NCBI RefSeq assembly: GCF_026966905.1
Contig: NZ_JAPUBN010000011.1
Location: 310,001-374,000 of the forward strand
Length of the DNA: 64,000 nucleotides
DNA from: Marinomonas phaeophyticola
Lineage (GTDB): Bacteria > Pseudomonadota > Gammaproteobacteria > Pseudomonadales > Marinomonadaceae
Direction of reading: 5' to 3'
Position numbers and translations under genes: made by a program. Below the pieces are notes generated by a model. It did no database searches, was not told the origin of the DNA, and saw only the letters and a list, made by a program, of their open reading frames with translations. Each line of letters begins with the position of its first letter. The stretch's first letter is position 1. Of this stretch, positions 1 through 8,383 are shown in pieces.

Positions 1-1171
1 TCCGGGTTTTCCAGAGCATTCAGTACGTCTTAATCCCCTGAGAAACTTTAACCGGGGCACTGAAATTGCTAGCCGAATTGCGGCCTTAATCCCATCTGAA
101 ACCGGTGCTGATCCATTTAAAGCCTTTGGTCAAATGGCACTGAATAACATAGTGCAAGGTCTGTTGCTTACGTCACAACGTCCTGATCTGAAAACACTGA
201 GACGATTCTTGGAAGGTGGCCCAGAAGGCTTGGTAGTAAAAGCCGTCACGGCCTGGGGGGAGCAGGTGTATCCGAACTTTAGTGTGGAGATCAAGCGCTT
301 TACCGAAAAGGCCAATACCTTGGCTAAACAAGCTATGGCGATGCTGCTTTTCTACTACGAACGCATTCAGCCCGTTGCCGCCAATACTGATTTAGAGGGG
401 CTATTGAGTATGTTTGAGCATGACAGAACCCACTATTCAAAGATGGTGGCCTCATTGATGCCGGTGCTCAATATGCTCACATCAAGTGAACTAGGTCCAT
501 TGCTATCACCGATTGCAAACGATGTGGATGACAGCCGGTTAATTACGGATTCTGGCCGTATTATCAACAATGCCCAAGTGGCCTATATCGGGTTGGATTC
601 ATTGACCGACGCCATGGTTGGCAGCGCCATTGGTTCGTTGCTTTTATCCGATCTCACCGCCGTGGCCGGTGACCGCTATAACTATGGTGTTGAAAATCGT
701 CCCGTAAATATCTTCATCGATGAGGCGGCTGAAGTCGTCAACGATCCCTTCATTCAACTGCTCAACAAAGGCCGTGGCGCAAAAATGCGTTGTGTTATTG
801 CTACTCAGACCTTTGCTGACTTTGCAGCTCGTACAGGCAGTGAAGCTAAGGCTCGCCAGGTGTTAGGTAACATCAACAACTTGATAGCCCTTCGGGTGAT
901 GGACGCCGAAACGCAGCAGTACATTACTGACAATCTGCCTAAGACTCGGTTGCAGTACATCATGCAAACTCAAGGTATGTCGTCCAACTCGGACAGCCCC
1001 GCGTTGTTTACCGGCAATCATGGCGAACGCTTGATGGAGGAAGAAGGCGATATGTTTCCACCGCAGTTATTAGGCCAGCTTCCCAACCTGGAGTACATCG
1101 CCAAGCTTTCAGGTGGCCGCGTGATCAAAGGCCGCATTCCTATTTTAACCAGCTCTACACAGGCAGCATAA
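1..1171 (+). CDS. traD: TraD coupling protein (type IV secretion ATPase), 3' part
   Basis: The reading frame is open from the left edge (in frame from base 2), so only about the last 390 residues are present. TraD is the inner-membrane coupling ATPase that brings the relaxosome to the mating channel. Visible are a Walker B-like stretch, VNIFIDEAAEVV, near base 705, and the following sensor region IATQTFADFAA, both typical of VirD4/TraG-type coupling proteins. The P-loop lies outside the window. The stop codon overlaps the AGGAG of the next gene, so the two are translated from one message. Gene order (TraD, two small genes, then traL) matches SXT/R391 ICEs. Confidence 0.9.
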   Translation, partial: PGFPEHSVRLNPLRNFNRGTEIASRIAALIPSETGADPFKAFGQMALNNIVQGLLLTSQRPDLKTLRRFLEGGPEGLVVKAVTAWGEQVYPNFSVEIKRFTEKANTLAKQAMAMLLFYYERIQPVAANTDLEGLLSMFEHDRTHYSKMVASLMPVLNMLTSSELGPLLSPIANDVDDSRLITDSGRIINNAQVAYIGLDSLTDAMVGSAIGSLLLSDLTAVAGDRYNYGVENRPVNIFIDEAAEVVNDPFIQLLNKGRGAKMRCVIATQTFADFAARTGSEAKARQVLGNINNLIALRVMDAETQQYITDNLPKTRLQYIMQTQGMSSNSDSPALFTGNHGERLMEEEGDMFPPQLLGQLPNLEYIAKLSGGRVIKGRIPILTSSTQAA

Positions 1172-1180
1172 GGAGTCTGT

Positions 1181-1741
1181 ATGCATCATTCTGTCTGTCT
1201 GAAAATGACAACACTTACCAGTAAAGAAATGCTCGCTCAGTGGCAGCAACATAACCCCCAGTTCAAGGAAACCTTAAGACTGCTTGAAACCGACTGGCCT
1301 CATGCTTTGGCCTCGGTGTATTGCTTGGCGGACTACTTAACGGATGCGTTCACGTTAGATGGCCATTCCATCTTTGATTTGTGTCTGTGTAATGGCTTGG
1401 GCAGTTATGAAGAAGTTAGTTGTGATGATGACAGTGTACGCCTTTGGCATTTCATTGAGGCACTGACCTGGACTGCCGCCAGTGCTTTAACTGGGATTCG
1501 CCTGCGTGATCCTGACCATTTCGAGTGGGCCGCCGTGGATGGTGTGTATTTCCACGCCTGGATTCGTAATCGTCCAAATCGGATGGCGTATTTGGCTGAA
1601 GGACGCATCGACGTGCGTTATGTCAGTGGCCATACGACGACAAAACGGCTTCAACAAGTGATTAAAGCCCGGATTATGACGCCAACCGTTGCAGCCATGC
1701 TGGCGCGAGTAGAAGAGGATGTTTGGCATGAGCAAGCATAA
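1181..1741 (+). CDS. Conserved conjugation-region protein between traD and traJ
   Basis: A 186-residue soluble-looking protein with no signal peptide or membrane segment; acidic, with many Trp and His residues. AGGAG stands 5 bases before the ATG, and the gene starts 9 bases after traD. It overlaps the next gene by 14 bases. SXT/R391 elements have a conserved gene at this place, so a role in transfer is likely, but I recognise no domain. Function is unassigned. Confidence 0.7.
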   Translation: MHHSVCLKMTTLTSKEMLAQWQQHNPQFKETLRLLETDWPHALASVYCLADYLTDAFTLDGHSIFDLCLCNGLGSYEEVSCDDDSVRLWHFIEALTWTAASALTGIRLRDPDHFEWAAVDGVYFHAWIRNRPNRMAYLAEGRIDVRYVSGHTTTKRLQQVIKARIMTPTVAAMLARVEEDVWHEQA

Positions 1742-2363
1742 GTCGGTTTGGCTGCTGTGTCTGGCACTGATGCTGGAGATTATTGCCATTGGCGTGTTAG
1801 TGCCCGGTGATTGGACTGGCCGGGTTATTAGTAAAGAGAAGCAGATGATCCAAAACCAATTGGGCGCACAAACAAGCTATTGGATTGGTCAAACTAGCCA
1901 TCGCTGGTATCAGTCATGGGTTGTGGATACGCAGATGGAGCAATCTGTGCGTGATTTTCTGATCCCCACTGAAGAGCAGCGACTTCGTTCTAAAGGGATG
2001 GAGAACATGGGAGGCTTTTGGTTCGTCTGGGTAGAAGACCGCATTCAGGCATTTTTTGATGTGTTGTACCAGGTGTTTACTCGATTTGCTTTGCTGATGG
2101 TCTGGTTACCCTTTGCGCTTATTCTCATGTTACCGGCGTTGTGGGATGGCTTAATGACCTGGAAGATTAAGAAGACAACCTTTGATTTTTCTAGCCCTAT
2201 CATTCACCGCTATAGCATGATAATTCTGGGTTCAGGCGTCATCTTACTGTTTATGGGATTGTTCGCCCCGTTGGCCATTCCACCTGTGATGTTACCGTCG
2301 CTGATCATCGGTTTAGCATTGATGGCAGGGTTGGCGTTAAGTCACTTGCAGAAGAAGATATGA
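1728..2363 (+). CDS. traJ: TraJ-like integral membrane protein (DUF4400 type)
   Basis: About 211 residues with an N-terminal membrane segment (residues 6-23), a periplasmic-looking middle part, a second hydrophobic segment, and two more near the C-terminus (including VILLFMGLFAPLAIPPVML). Size and topology fit the DUF4400 membrane protein that closes the traD operon in SXT/R391 ICEs, called traJ or s043 there. I chose the second ATG (1728) because AGAGG at 1714-1718 is correctly spaced from it; the ATG at 1719 directly abuts that motif. A hairpin follows the stop codon. Confidence 0.6.
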   Translation: MSKHKSVWLLCLALMLEIIAIGVLVPGDWTGRVISKEKQMIQNQLGAQTSYWIGQTSHRWYQSWVVDTQMEQSVRDFLIPTEEQRLRSKGMENMGGFWFVWVEDRIQAFFDVLYQVFTRFALLMVWLPFALILMLPALWDGLMTWKIKKTTFDFSSPIIHRYSMIILGSGVILLFMGLFAPLAIPPVMLPSLIIGLALMAGLALSHLQKKI

Positions 2364-2385
2364 GGCCAGTTAGGCCTCATCTTGT
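2361..2385. terminator. Bidirectional hairpin between convergent genes
   Basis: TGAGGCC (2361-2367) and GGCCTCA (2373-2379) form a perfect 7-bp stem with a 5-base loop, between the end of traJ and the end of the convergent cargo gene. There is no long T run on the plus strand, and TCTTCTTC follows on the minus strand, so it is a modest two-way terminator. Confidence 0.5.
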
Positions 2386-2389
2386 AGAG

Positions 2390-2977
2390 CTAAAACCTTA
2401 CGCCTACGGTATTGCCGTTCTCATCTTCAGCTGGCAAATGATAAGTATCAATAAGGTGACCTTGAAGCCAAATATATTGCGGCATCCAAAACGAGTACTG
2501 TCGTATAAGAGCCAATACTTCTTTCAGCGGTTTGTTTGCGTGAGGTTCGGCAAGACGGAAGTACATGAATGAGCAATAATCTCGAAAGTACTCCTGAAGC
2601 TCTGAATCCGATAGCGTTTCTTTTAGCGGCCTGTTTTGTTCGTCGTCCTCGTCAGGGGAGTTGACATAAATTTCAAATAGCTGCTTTTCAGTAAGCATTT
2701 CCAAGAAGTGGTCTTCAATTAAAACCCCATCACTGGTATCGACATCCATACCATCTTTGACATCAAAAGCCATGACACATCCTGAAGATAATGCCACTTC
2801 TGATGGTTTCAGTGCGTCATTAGCTTGTACAACCTGATGCCAATGATTAAAACCAGCAGATACTGCAATTTCATCGAGTGCTTCAGTGTGTGTAATGGAT
2901 GTTTCACGTTTAAGCTTTCGTGCTTTTTGCTTTAAACGTTCAACCGTGGCAGAGGAAATGATTTTAGTAATTTGCAT
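2390..2977 (-). CDS. Cargo protein with glyoxalase-superfamily-like N-terminus, unknown function
   Basis: A 195-residue acidic protein, convergent with the tra genes, at the variable site between traJ and traL. The first 50 residues (ATVERLKQKARKLKRETSIT, then HTEALDEIAVSAGFNHWHQV) resemble the short helical segment found at the start of many plasmid and ICE 'glyoxalase superfamily' and DUF proteins. The rest has no motif I know. The start is the ATG at 2977, preceded by AGGAG at good spacing; an upstream GTG-type start lacks a ribosome binding site. It has no partner gene, so nothing marks it as toxin, antitoxin or defence. Confidence 0.6.
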   Translation of the reverse strand: MQITKIISSATVERLKQKARKLKRETSITHTEALDEIAVSAGFNHWHQVVQANDALKPSEVALSSGCVMAFDVKDGMDVDTSDGVLIEDHFLEMLTEKQLFEIYVNSPDEDDEQNRPLKETLSDSELQEYFRDYCSFMYFRLAEPHANKPLKEVLALIRQYSFWMPQYIWLQGHLIDTYHLPAEDENGNTVGVRF

Positions 2978-3265
2978 TGAGTTTCTCCTATTAGCGAATA
3001 CGGTGCCCACTGCCGAGGTCGCAGAAAAAACCTAAGCAAAAAATAAATTTGATATGCATGTCGTCCCGTCCGGGTTTGCTAAAGTGGGCAGCTGGTCTCG
3101 ACACGACCAATATCCCCATCATATCAACAGCATTAAAAAGATCAATTGTTAGTATTGTCTTAGTAGAACCCTCAAAACCTTCAAGAATTCGGCATCTAGC
3201 TGACCACTGAACCTGTCAATCTCAAGGCATTCTTCATTTCTCAATTCAAACAACGAGGAGTGACT

Positions 3266-3547
3266 ATGGAACCTGTGAGTATTCCGTCCTATATCGATGA
3301 CCCGCCGCACTTCCTGCTTTGGAGTGCCGATGAGATGGCTCCCATTCTGTTGGGGCTAGTGATCGGCATTTTTACCGGTAATGCCTTGGTTTTATGCCTG
3401 TTGGGGTTGGTGACAACCAAGCTCTATCGGCGTTTTCGTGATGGTCGCCCTGATGGTTTTATTCTTCACGCCATCTACTGGGCTGGGCTGTTGCCAACCA
3501 AAGCCAAGACGATCCCTAACCCATTTATCAGGAGCTATCTGCCGTGA
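3266..3547 (+). CDS. traL: TraL pilus assembly protein
   Basis: A 93-residue small inner-membrane protein (SIPSYIDDPPHFLLWSADEM, then hydrophobic segments). It belongs to the TraL/VirB3-like family needed for F-type pilus assembly. GAGGAG lies 5 bases before the ATG at 3266; a GTG at 3260 overlaps that ribosome binding site and is less likely. First gene of the traLEKBVA operon, it overlaps traE by four bases (GTGA). Confidence 0.85.
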   Translation: MEPVSIPSYIDDPPHFLLWSADEMAPILLGLVIGIFTGNALVLCLLGLVTTKLYRRFRDGRPDGFILHAIYWAGLLPTKAKTIPNPFIRSYLP

Positions 3548-4170
3548 AGTTCGACGTGTTTTTAAAATCATGGCAAGGCACGCAATTAGAGAACCGATGG
3601 CAGCGGTTCCTGATTGCAGTGCTGGTGCTATCTAATTTGCTGCTTGCGGTAGCGGCATTTTCTCGCAATACAGTGGTAGCCATTCAACCACCAACCTTGT
3701 CTGAAACGGCTGAAGTGTCACGAAACCAGGCTACTCAGCCTTACTTGGAATCCTGGGGGCTCTATCTGGCTGAGCTTATGGGCAACGTGACGCCGGGTAA
3801 TGTGTCTTTCATCCGGGTTGCCATTGAGCCGCTACTTTCTCCAGCGGTGTACCAGCAAGTGGTCGATGCACTGGAGATTCAGGCAAGACAAATCCGCGAA
3901 GACCGGGTCACGCTCAAATTCCAACCCAGACAAGTGGAGTATGAGTATGAAACCGGGCATGTCTTTGTGACCGGCTATTCCTTGGTCTCTGGGCCATCTG
4001 GAGATGAACAGCGCCAAACTCGCACCTATGAGTTTGACATCGATATTGAGCAATACCGTCCAAAACTTAGCTGGATGGATACGTATGAGGGGCAAGCTAG
4101 AACGAAGCGCGTTCGTGAAAAGTTGACCCAAGAGCAAAACCGGAGGGTGAATGATGCGAACCAAAATTAG
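3544..4170 (+). CDS. traE: TraE pilus assembly protein
   Basis: 208 residues. A single N-terminal membrane anchor (about residues 22-42) is followed by a periplasmic domain, the TraE/VirB8-like layout of F-type systems. The start is GTG inside the traL stop (GTGA), which implies translational coupling. It overlaps traK by 17-20 bases. Confidence 0.85.
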   Translation: MKFDVFLKSWQGTQLENRWQRFLIAVLVLSNLLLAVAAFSRNTVVAIQPPTLSETAEVSRNQATQPYLESWGLYLAELMGNVTPGNVSFIRVAIEPLLSPAVYQQVVDALEIQARQIREDRVTLKFQPRQVEYEYETGHVFVTGYSLVSGPSGDEQRQTRTYEFDIDIEQYRPKLSWMDTYEGQARTKRVREKLTQEQNRRVNDANQN

Positions 4171-5050
4171 TCGATGGATGACACCAAGCTTAATCGCAAT
4201 GAGCTTGAGTGGCGTCCTGTTATCTCAAGCGTCGTATGCAGACGTGGAATTGCCGATTGTGCCAGCCAGTGTGATGAAGCAGTCTGCTACTGCAAATCCA
4301 CCGGTTCAAACCAATACGGTTTCAACGGATGTGCCAACAACGCTACTGATGACACCGGGGATTAATGAACTGATCCCTGTAGCACTTGGCCATCTGAACC
4401 GGATTGTGACGCCGTTTGAATCGCCTCAGGTGAGAACAACCAGTGATGCTCAGACGCAAATCAAGGGGAATGTTGTATATGTGGCCACGGACAAAGAATC
4501 ACCGGTTTCACTTTACATCACTCCGCCTGGTCAGGAAGCTACCGCATTATCTGTCACCTTAGTACCTCGTCGTATTCCACCGCGTGAAATCACCTTAGCG
4601 ATTGATGGTCAGCAGTGGCCTATTAAGGGCGTCGTGAACCGAAAAGCCGCCACTTGGGAAACGGCTCAGCCATACGTCGATAGCTTACGTGATTTACTCA
4701 GACGCCTTGCACTAAATGAGTTACCACAAGGCTATGACATCCGTTTCGCTGGCCAAACTGACACAAGCCCGAAATGTTTTCAGCCGGGCTTAAAGTTTGG
4801 TTTTAAGCAGGGGCAAATTGTGACGGGACATTACTTCACCGTCTATGTAGGACTGGTTGAAAGCTTTGCCGATGAGCCGATAGAAGCCAGAGAAATAGCC
4901 TGTCATGCACCGGATATAGTGGCAAGCGCCTACTGGCCTCGCAATATCTTGTTGCCGGGTGAAAAGACTGAGTTGTATGTGGTTGTTCGCAATCATCGTG
5001 AAGAAGCGGTGGAAAGTCTGCGACCTTCGCTTCTTGTGGGAGGTGAATAA
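4154..5050 (+). CDS. traK: TraK periplasmic secretin-like protein
   Basis: 298 residues with a signal peptide ending in ASYA (about residue 29). TraK forms the outer-membrane core with TraB and TraV (VirB9-like). There are two adjacent ATG codons; I chose 4154 because GGAGGG at 4142-4147 is 6 bases from it. The C-terminal part carries the conserved beta-rich LLPGEKTELYVVVRNHR stretch seen in TraK proteins. Confidence 0.85.
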   Translation: MRTKISRWMTPSLIAMSLSGVLLSQASYADVELPIVPASVMKQSATANPPVQTNTVSTDVPTTLLMTPGINELIPVALGHLNRIVTPFESPQVRTTSDAQTQIKGNVVYVATDKESPVSLYITPPGQEATALSVTLVPRRIPPREITLAIDGQQWPIKGVVNRKAATWETAQPYVDSLRDLLRRLALNELPQGYDIRFAGQTDTSPKCFQPGLKFGFKQGQIVTGHYFTVYVGLVESFADEPIEAREIACHAPDIVASAYWPRNILLPGEKTELYVVVRNHREEAVESLRPSLLVGGE

Positions 5051-5052
5051 CG

Positions 5053-6342
5053 ATGAAAGCACAATGGGAACAAATGAGCCCGAACATGAAGCGGGGTCTA
5101 TCGGTTGCTGGTATTGCTGGTGGTCTCATCCTTATGGTGATGGTGTTTTCACCTAATCCTGACGATGGCTCAAGCAGTCGGAACCGGCAGGAAACGATCC
5201 GGCACATTCTTACGGATACCAATACTCGTGATGTTGGGGTCGATAGTTTGGCTGCGAACGTAAAACTACTCAGTGAGCGCAATGAACAGTTACGTCGTGA
5301 AGTTGAGCGCTTGCGTCGTGACGTCGATTCAGGACGGCTAAGCCCTGGTTCGCCTTCTATACCAAGTGAAGTCAATGCGGAGCTGGCCCGCCTTAGAGCG
5401 GAACTTGATGATGTTCGCGCTGGAGGTGATGCAGCAGTTGAAGGCACAAATAGCCGCTTTGAAGTGCCTTTATCTGCCATGGAATTGCCTAAAGAAGAAA
5501 AGCCATTGCCGTCTAACCCAGACGACTATTTTGCCAATGCGCCGCTGCCTGATCCGCTCTATCAGCAGCCAGCCAATGGCCAAGGCACACGAGCTCGGGA
5601 TGTTCCATTGCCGCCAATCACGATTCGTATGATTGAGCCTGAAGTGGTTGCCGAACCAGACGTTGTTGTGCAAGAAGCGCCGCCTTTGTATCTACCGGCG
5701 GGCAGCATCATCTCAGGTACTTTGATCACGGGTTTGGATGCCCCTACTCACGAGTCCGCAAGACGCGAGCCTTTTCCTGCATTGCTGAGGATTCAAAAGG
5801 AAGCCATTTTACCCAACCGATTTAGAGCGGATATCAAAGAGTGTTTCTTGATCGCCGCAGGTTACGGTGATTTGAGCTCTGAGCGTGCTTATTTGCGAGG
5901 CGAGACCATTTCATGTGTGAGAGAAGATGGTGGCGTCATTGAAACACGACTGGATTCTTATGCCGTAGGTGAAGACGGCAAAGCCGGTATTCGTGGCCGA
6001 TTAGTGTCGAAACAAGGCCAGCTGGTGGCCAAATCGATGATGGCCGGATTCCTTCAGGGCTTGGCAGGCGCATTTGATGTGAATCCTGTTCCGACGATTC
6101 AGACGGGTAATGCCGGTGATACTCAGTTGTACCAGCAAGTCATGAGCCAAGAAGCATTACAGGGCGCTGCGATTAAAGGCACAGGTAAAGCATTAGATCG
6201 AGTGGCCAAGTTCTATTTGGACATGGCTGAAAATATGTTCCCAGTCATAGAGGTAGACGCTGCAAGGAAAATTGAAGTCATAGTCACTCGTGGGGCCTCA
6301 TTGTCATTGGCCACTTCACAAGGGGGAGGTGCAAGAAGATGA
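5053..6342 (+). CDS. traB: TraB core complex protein (VirB10-like)
   Basis: 429 residues. One membrane segment at about residues 15-32 is followed by a heptad-like coiled coil (LSERNEQLRREVERLRRDV), a proline-rich stretch, and the C-terminal TrbI/VirB10 beta-barrel domain (from about residue 215, PAGSIISGTLITGLDAP). It links inner and outer membranes in the mating channel. GGAGGTG precedes the ATG. The stop overlaps a possible ATG at 6339. Confidence 0.9.
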   Translation: MKAQWEQMSPNMKRGLSVAGIAGGLILMVMVFSPNPDDGSSSRNRQETIRHILTDTNTRDVGVDSLAANVKLLSERNEQLRREVERLRRDVDSGRLSPGSPSIPSEVNAELARLRAELDDVRAGGDAAVEGTNSRFEVPLSAMELPKEEKPLPSNPDDYFANAPLPDPLYQQPANGQGTRARDVPLPPITIRMIEPEVVAEPDVVVQEAPPLYLPAGSIISGTLITGLDAPTHESARREPFPALLRIQKEAILPNRFRADIKECFLIAAGYGDLSSERAYLRGETISCVREDGGVIETRLDSYAVGEDGKAGIRGRLVSKQGQLVAKSMMAGFLQGLAGAFDVNPVPTIQTGNAGDTQLYQQVMSQEALQGAAIKGTGKALDRVAKFYLDMAENMFPVIEVDAARKIEVIVTRGASLSLATSQGGGARR

Positions 6343-6416
6343 AAAAATCCTGCATGTTGCTAACCGATCGAAGTCCGTTTCAGACAATAAGATGTGTATC
6401 CAGAGGAGAGTTAACC

Positions 6417-6989
6417 ATGACGACATCAATGCAGAACAACCCAAAGCACCAGTCAAAACAGTGGTCTAAAGCTGGATTACTTTTATTGGCAGTCGGCTCA
6501 ACCTTATTGTCTGGCTGTAGTTCATTGGGTCTTGGGAGTAGTGAATATGGATGCCCAGGTATGCCTGACGGTGTGCGCTGTTTATCCGCTCGTGAAGTCT
6601 ATGAGCTTACCAGTAATGGCGCTGCACCCAAGACGATTGATGCTGTGGCGACTCGAATTGGTTCTCCCTCTGGGTATTCACAATCTGATTTAGAGACAGG
6701 ACTGCTGAGCCATCCGGCATTACCCGAGACGCAGCAATCTGCACCTATTCGCATTCCTTCAAGGGTAATGCGGATTTGGATTGCGCCTTGGGAGGATGAC
6801 CGTGGGGATCTGAATTTATCCAGCTACGTGTTTACCGAAATTGAACCGCGCCGGTGGGATATTGGGGTGTCAGCACCTCGAACGGTTTCGCCAGTGCTAC
6901 GTCCACTTCAGACTCAAAGCGATTCTGCCTCAGCGGGAGCTGATGGTAAGCGCGATAACTTGAGTATCTACGGAGAAACTAACGAATGA
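6417..6989 (+). CDS. traV: TraV outer-membrane lipoprotein
   Basis: 190 residues from the ATG at 6417, which has GAGGAG 8 bases upstream. A longer reading from 6339 has no ribosome binding site and would bury the signal sequence. A hydrophobic segment ends in the lipobox LLSGC, and the next region (SSEYGCPGMPDGVRC) is typical of TraV with paired cysteines. It anchors the TraB/TraK core complex to the outer membrane, as VirB7 does. Confidence 0.85.
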   Translation: MTTSMQNNPKHQSKQWSKAGLLLLAVGSTLLSGCSSLGLGSSEYGCPGMPDGVRCLSAREVYELTSNGAAPKTIDAVATRIGSPSGYSQSDLETGLLSHPALPETQQSAPIRIPSRVMRIWIAPWEDDRGDLNLSSYVFTEIEPRRWDIGVSAPRTVSPVLRPLQTQSDSASAGADGKRDNLSIYGETNE

Positions 6990-7372
6990 CAAATGCAGTT
7001 CGCACCATTCAAACTCAGCGCCTAATGACCATTGGTGCGCTTGGTTTATTGGCGTTAATGATTTCGGAGCCCTCATTTGCGGGCACCGGTGGTGATGCTT
7101 TCACTGATGTGTGGGATACCCTAAAAGATTGGACCCAAGGTACTTTGGGACGGATCGTAGCGGGAGCCATGGTTCTGGTGGGTATTGTGGGCGGTATCGC
7201 TCGCCAAAGCTTGATGGCTTTCGCTCTGGGCATTGGTGGCGGTATGGGTCTCTACAATACGCCAACCGTCGTTGAAAGTGTTATGTCTGCAACCTTACCT
7301 GTTGTTGCCAGCACTCAAGAAGTCATTGGCACAACAGTTCCAGCAATCAGCGCCGTTTTACTGGGCACCTGA
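6986..7372 (+). CDS. traA: TraA pilin precursor
   Basis: 128 residues. A long leader ends near SFAG (about residues 31-33), followed by a short hydrophilic stretch (GGDAFTDVWDTLKDWTQG) and two hydrophobic segments, the layout of F-type propilins. The ATG overlaps the traV stop (ATGA). It is the last gene of the operon; a strong terminator lies 43 bases after it. Confidence 0.85.
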   Translation: MTNAVRTIQTQRLMTIGALGLLALMISEPSFAGTGGDAFTDVWDTLKDWTQGTLGRIVAGAMVLVGIVGGIARQSLMAFALGIGGGMGLYNTPTVVESVMSATLPVVASTQEVIGTTVPAISAVLLGT

Positions 7373-7414
7373 ATGTGAGCCACAGTAGGCAGTTCACTTA
7401 AGGTAATCAAACTA

Positions 7415-7460
7415 GGTCTACACAACATCGGGTTATTGGTGATGTTGTGTAGACCTTTTC
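7415..7460 (+). terminator. Strong intrinsic terminator after traA
   Basis: Perfect 15-bp arms at 7415-7429 (GGTCTACACAACATC) and 7441-7455, with an 11-base loop and TTTT immediately after. It isolates the traL-traA operon from the mosAT cargo. Confidence 0.9.
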
Positions 7461-7502
7461 ATTTCAACAACGCCGCATTAGCAGGCTTGGTTTACAGTAT
7501 TT

Positions 7503-7558
7503 GGTATATTAATACCTAAAGTGTTAAAATCACTGTCACAATAAACTATATGGTTTAT
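7503..7558 (+). promoter_or_regulatory. Palindromic probable operator region of mosAT
   Basis: Two inverted repeats lie upstream of mosA: GGTAT-4-ATACC at 7503-7516 and ATAAAC-6-GTTTAT at 7541-7558. AbiEi-type antitoxins repress their own operon through inverted repeats in the promoter, so these are good candidates for MosA binding. A near-repeat, AAGTGTTAAAAT and GGGTGTTAAAAT, occurs at about 7519-7530 and 7582-7593. Binding itself is inferred. Confidence 0.5.
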
Positions 7559-7591
7559 ACTGTTCGTGATATTCATACTTTGGGTGTTAAA

Positions 7592-8383
7592 ATGTCATCT
7601 AAGATAAACTGGCTTGTTGCTCATACTTCTCCTGGTGCGCTAGTACTTCAGCAATGGCTGACTGAAAACGGTGTGAGCTACTCCCTGGCTCAAAAGTACG
7701 CGCAGAACGGTTGGCTGAAGAAGCTATGTTCTGGCGTGTATTATCGTCCAGATGCGCAGGGCGATATAAAGCCAACTTGGGTTGATGCCATTCAAGCATT
7801 GGATGTGCAATTGGGCGTTTCAGTTCATTTGGCTGGATTGAGCAGCTTAACTCACCAAGGACTGAGTCACTATTTGCAGCTGAACAAAGAGCAAGTTTGG
7901 ATTTGCGTTAAAAATAAGTCGTCCTTACCGAAATGGTTTCGTGAATTCCCTTATCAGAATTGGTTTTACTGTGGAAACCATAAGCTTGAAGTGAATCCCG
8001 AGAAAGATTTGAAAAGGATCACGGTTAAAGAGAAAGAACTCACTGTCAGCTGTGCAGAACTTGCTGCCTATGAAGTGGTAGACGGGATTGGGAAGCTGAT
8101 TTCATTTGAGCATGTCGCAGAATTATTTCAGGGTTTAGTCAATCTTAGCCCTAGAAAAGTACAAGATATTCTTGAGCGAAGCAGCTCTGTTCAGGCAAAC
8201 CGAATATTTCTATTTCTGGGTCGATACTACGATCACCAGTGGGTCAATCGCATAGATGAAACAAGAATTGAATTGGGTGCAGGAAAGCGGCAGGTTGTCG
8301 AAAAAGGACGTTTTGATGAGCGATATCAAATCACAGTGCCAGAGATATTAAGCGTCAAAAAAGGTGAACAACATAATGGATAA
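7592..8383 (+). CDS. mosA: MosA antitoxin (AbiEi family)
   Basis: 263 residues from ATG 7592, or 277 from ATG 7550; neither has a strong ribosome binding site. I prefer 7592 because the upstream ATG sits inside a palindrome that looks like an operator. The N-terminal part (LQQWLTENGVSYSLAQKYAQ, then GVYYRP) is the winged-helix fold of AbiEi-type antitoxins. With mosT it occupies the traA-dsbC variable site, the place of mosAT in SXT, where the pair promotes element maintenance. It overlaps mosT by 8 bases. Confidence 0.85.
   Translation: MSSKINWLVAHTSPGALVLQQWLTENGVSYSLAQKYAQNGWLKKLCSGVYYRPDAQGDIKPTWVDAIQALDVQLGVSVHLAGLSSLTHQGLSHYLQLNKEQVWICVKNKSSLPKWFREFPYQNWFYCGNHKLEVNPEKDLKRITVKEKELTVSCAELAAYEVVDGIGKLISFEHVAELFQGLVNLSPRKVQDILERSSSVQANRIFLFLGRYYDHQWVNRIDETRIELGAGKRQVVEKGRFDERYQITVPEILSVKKGEQHNG

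Noticed and set aside
2360-2572. Plus-strand frame of 70 codons after traJ
   Set aside because: It is antisense to the better supported minus-strand cargo gene, starts in the terminator hairpin and has no ribosome binding site.
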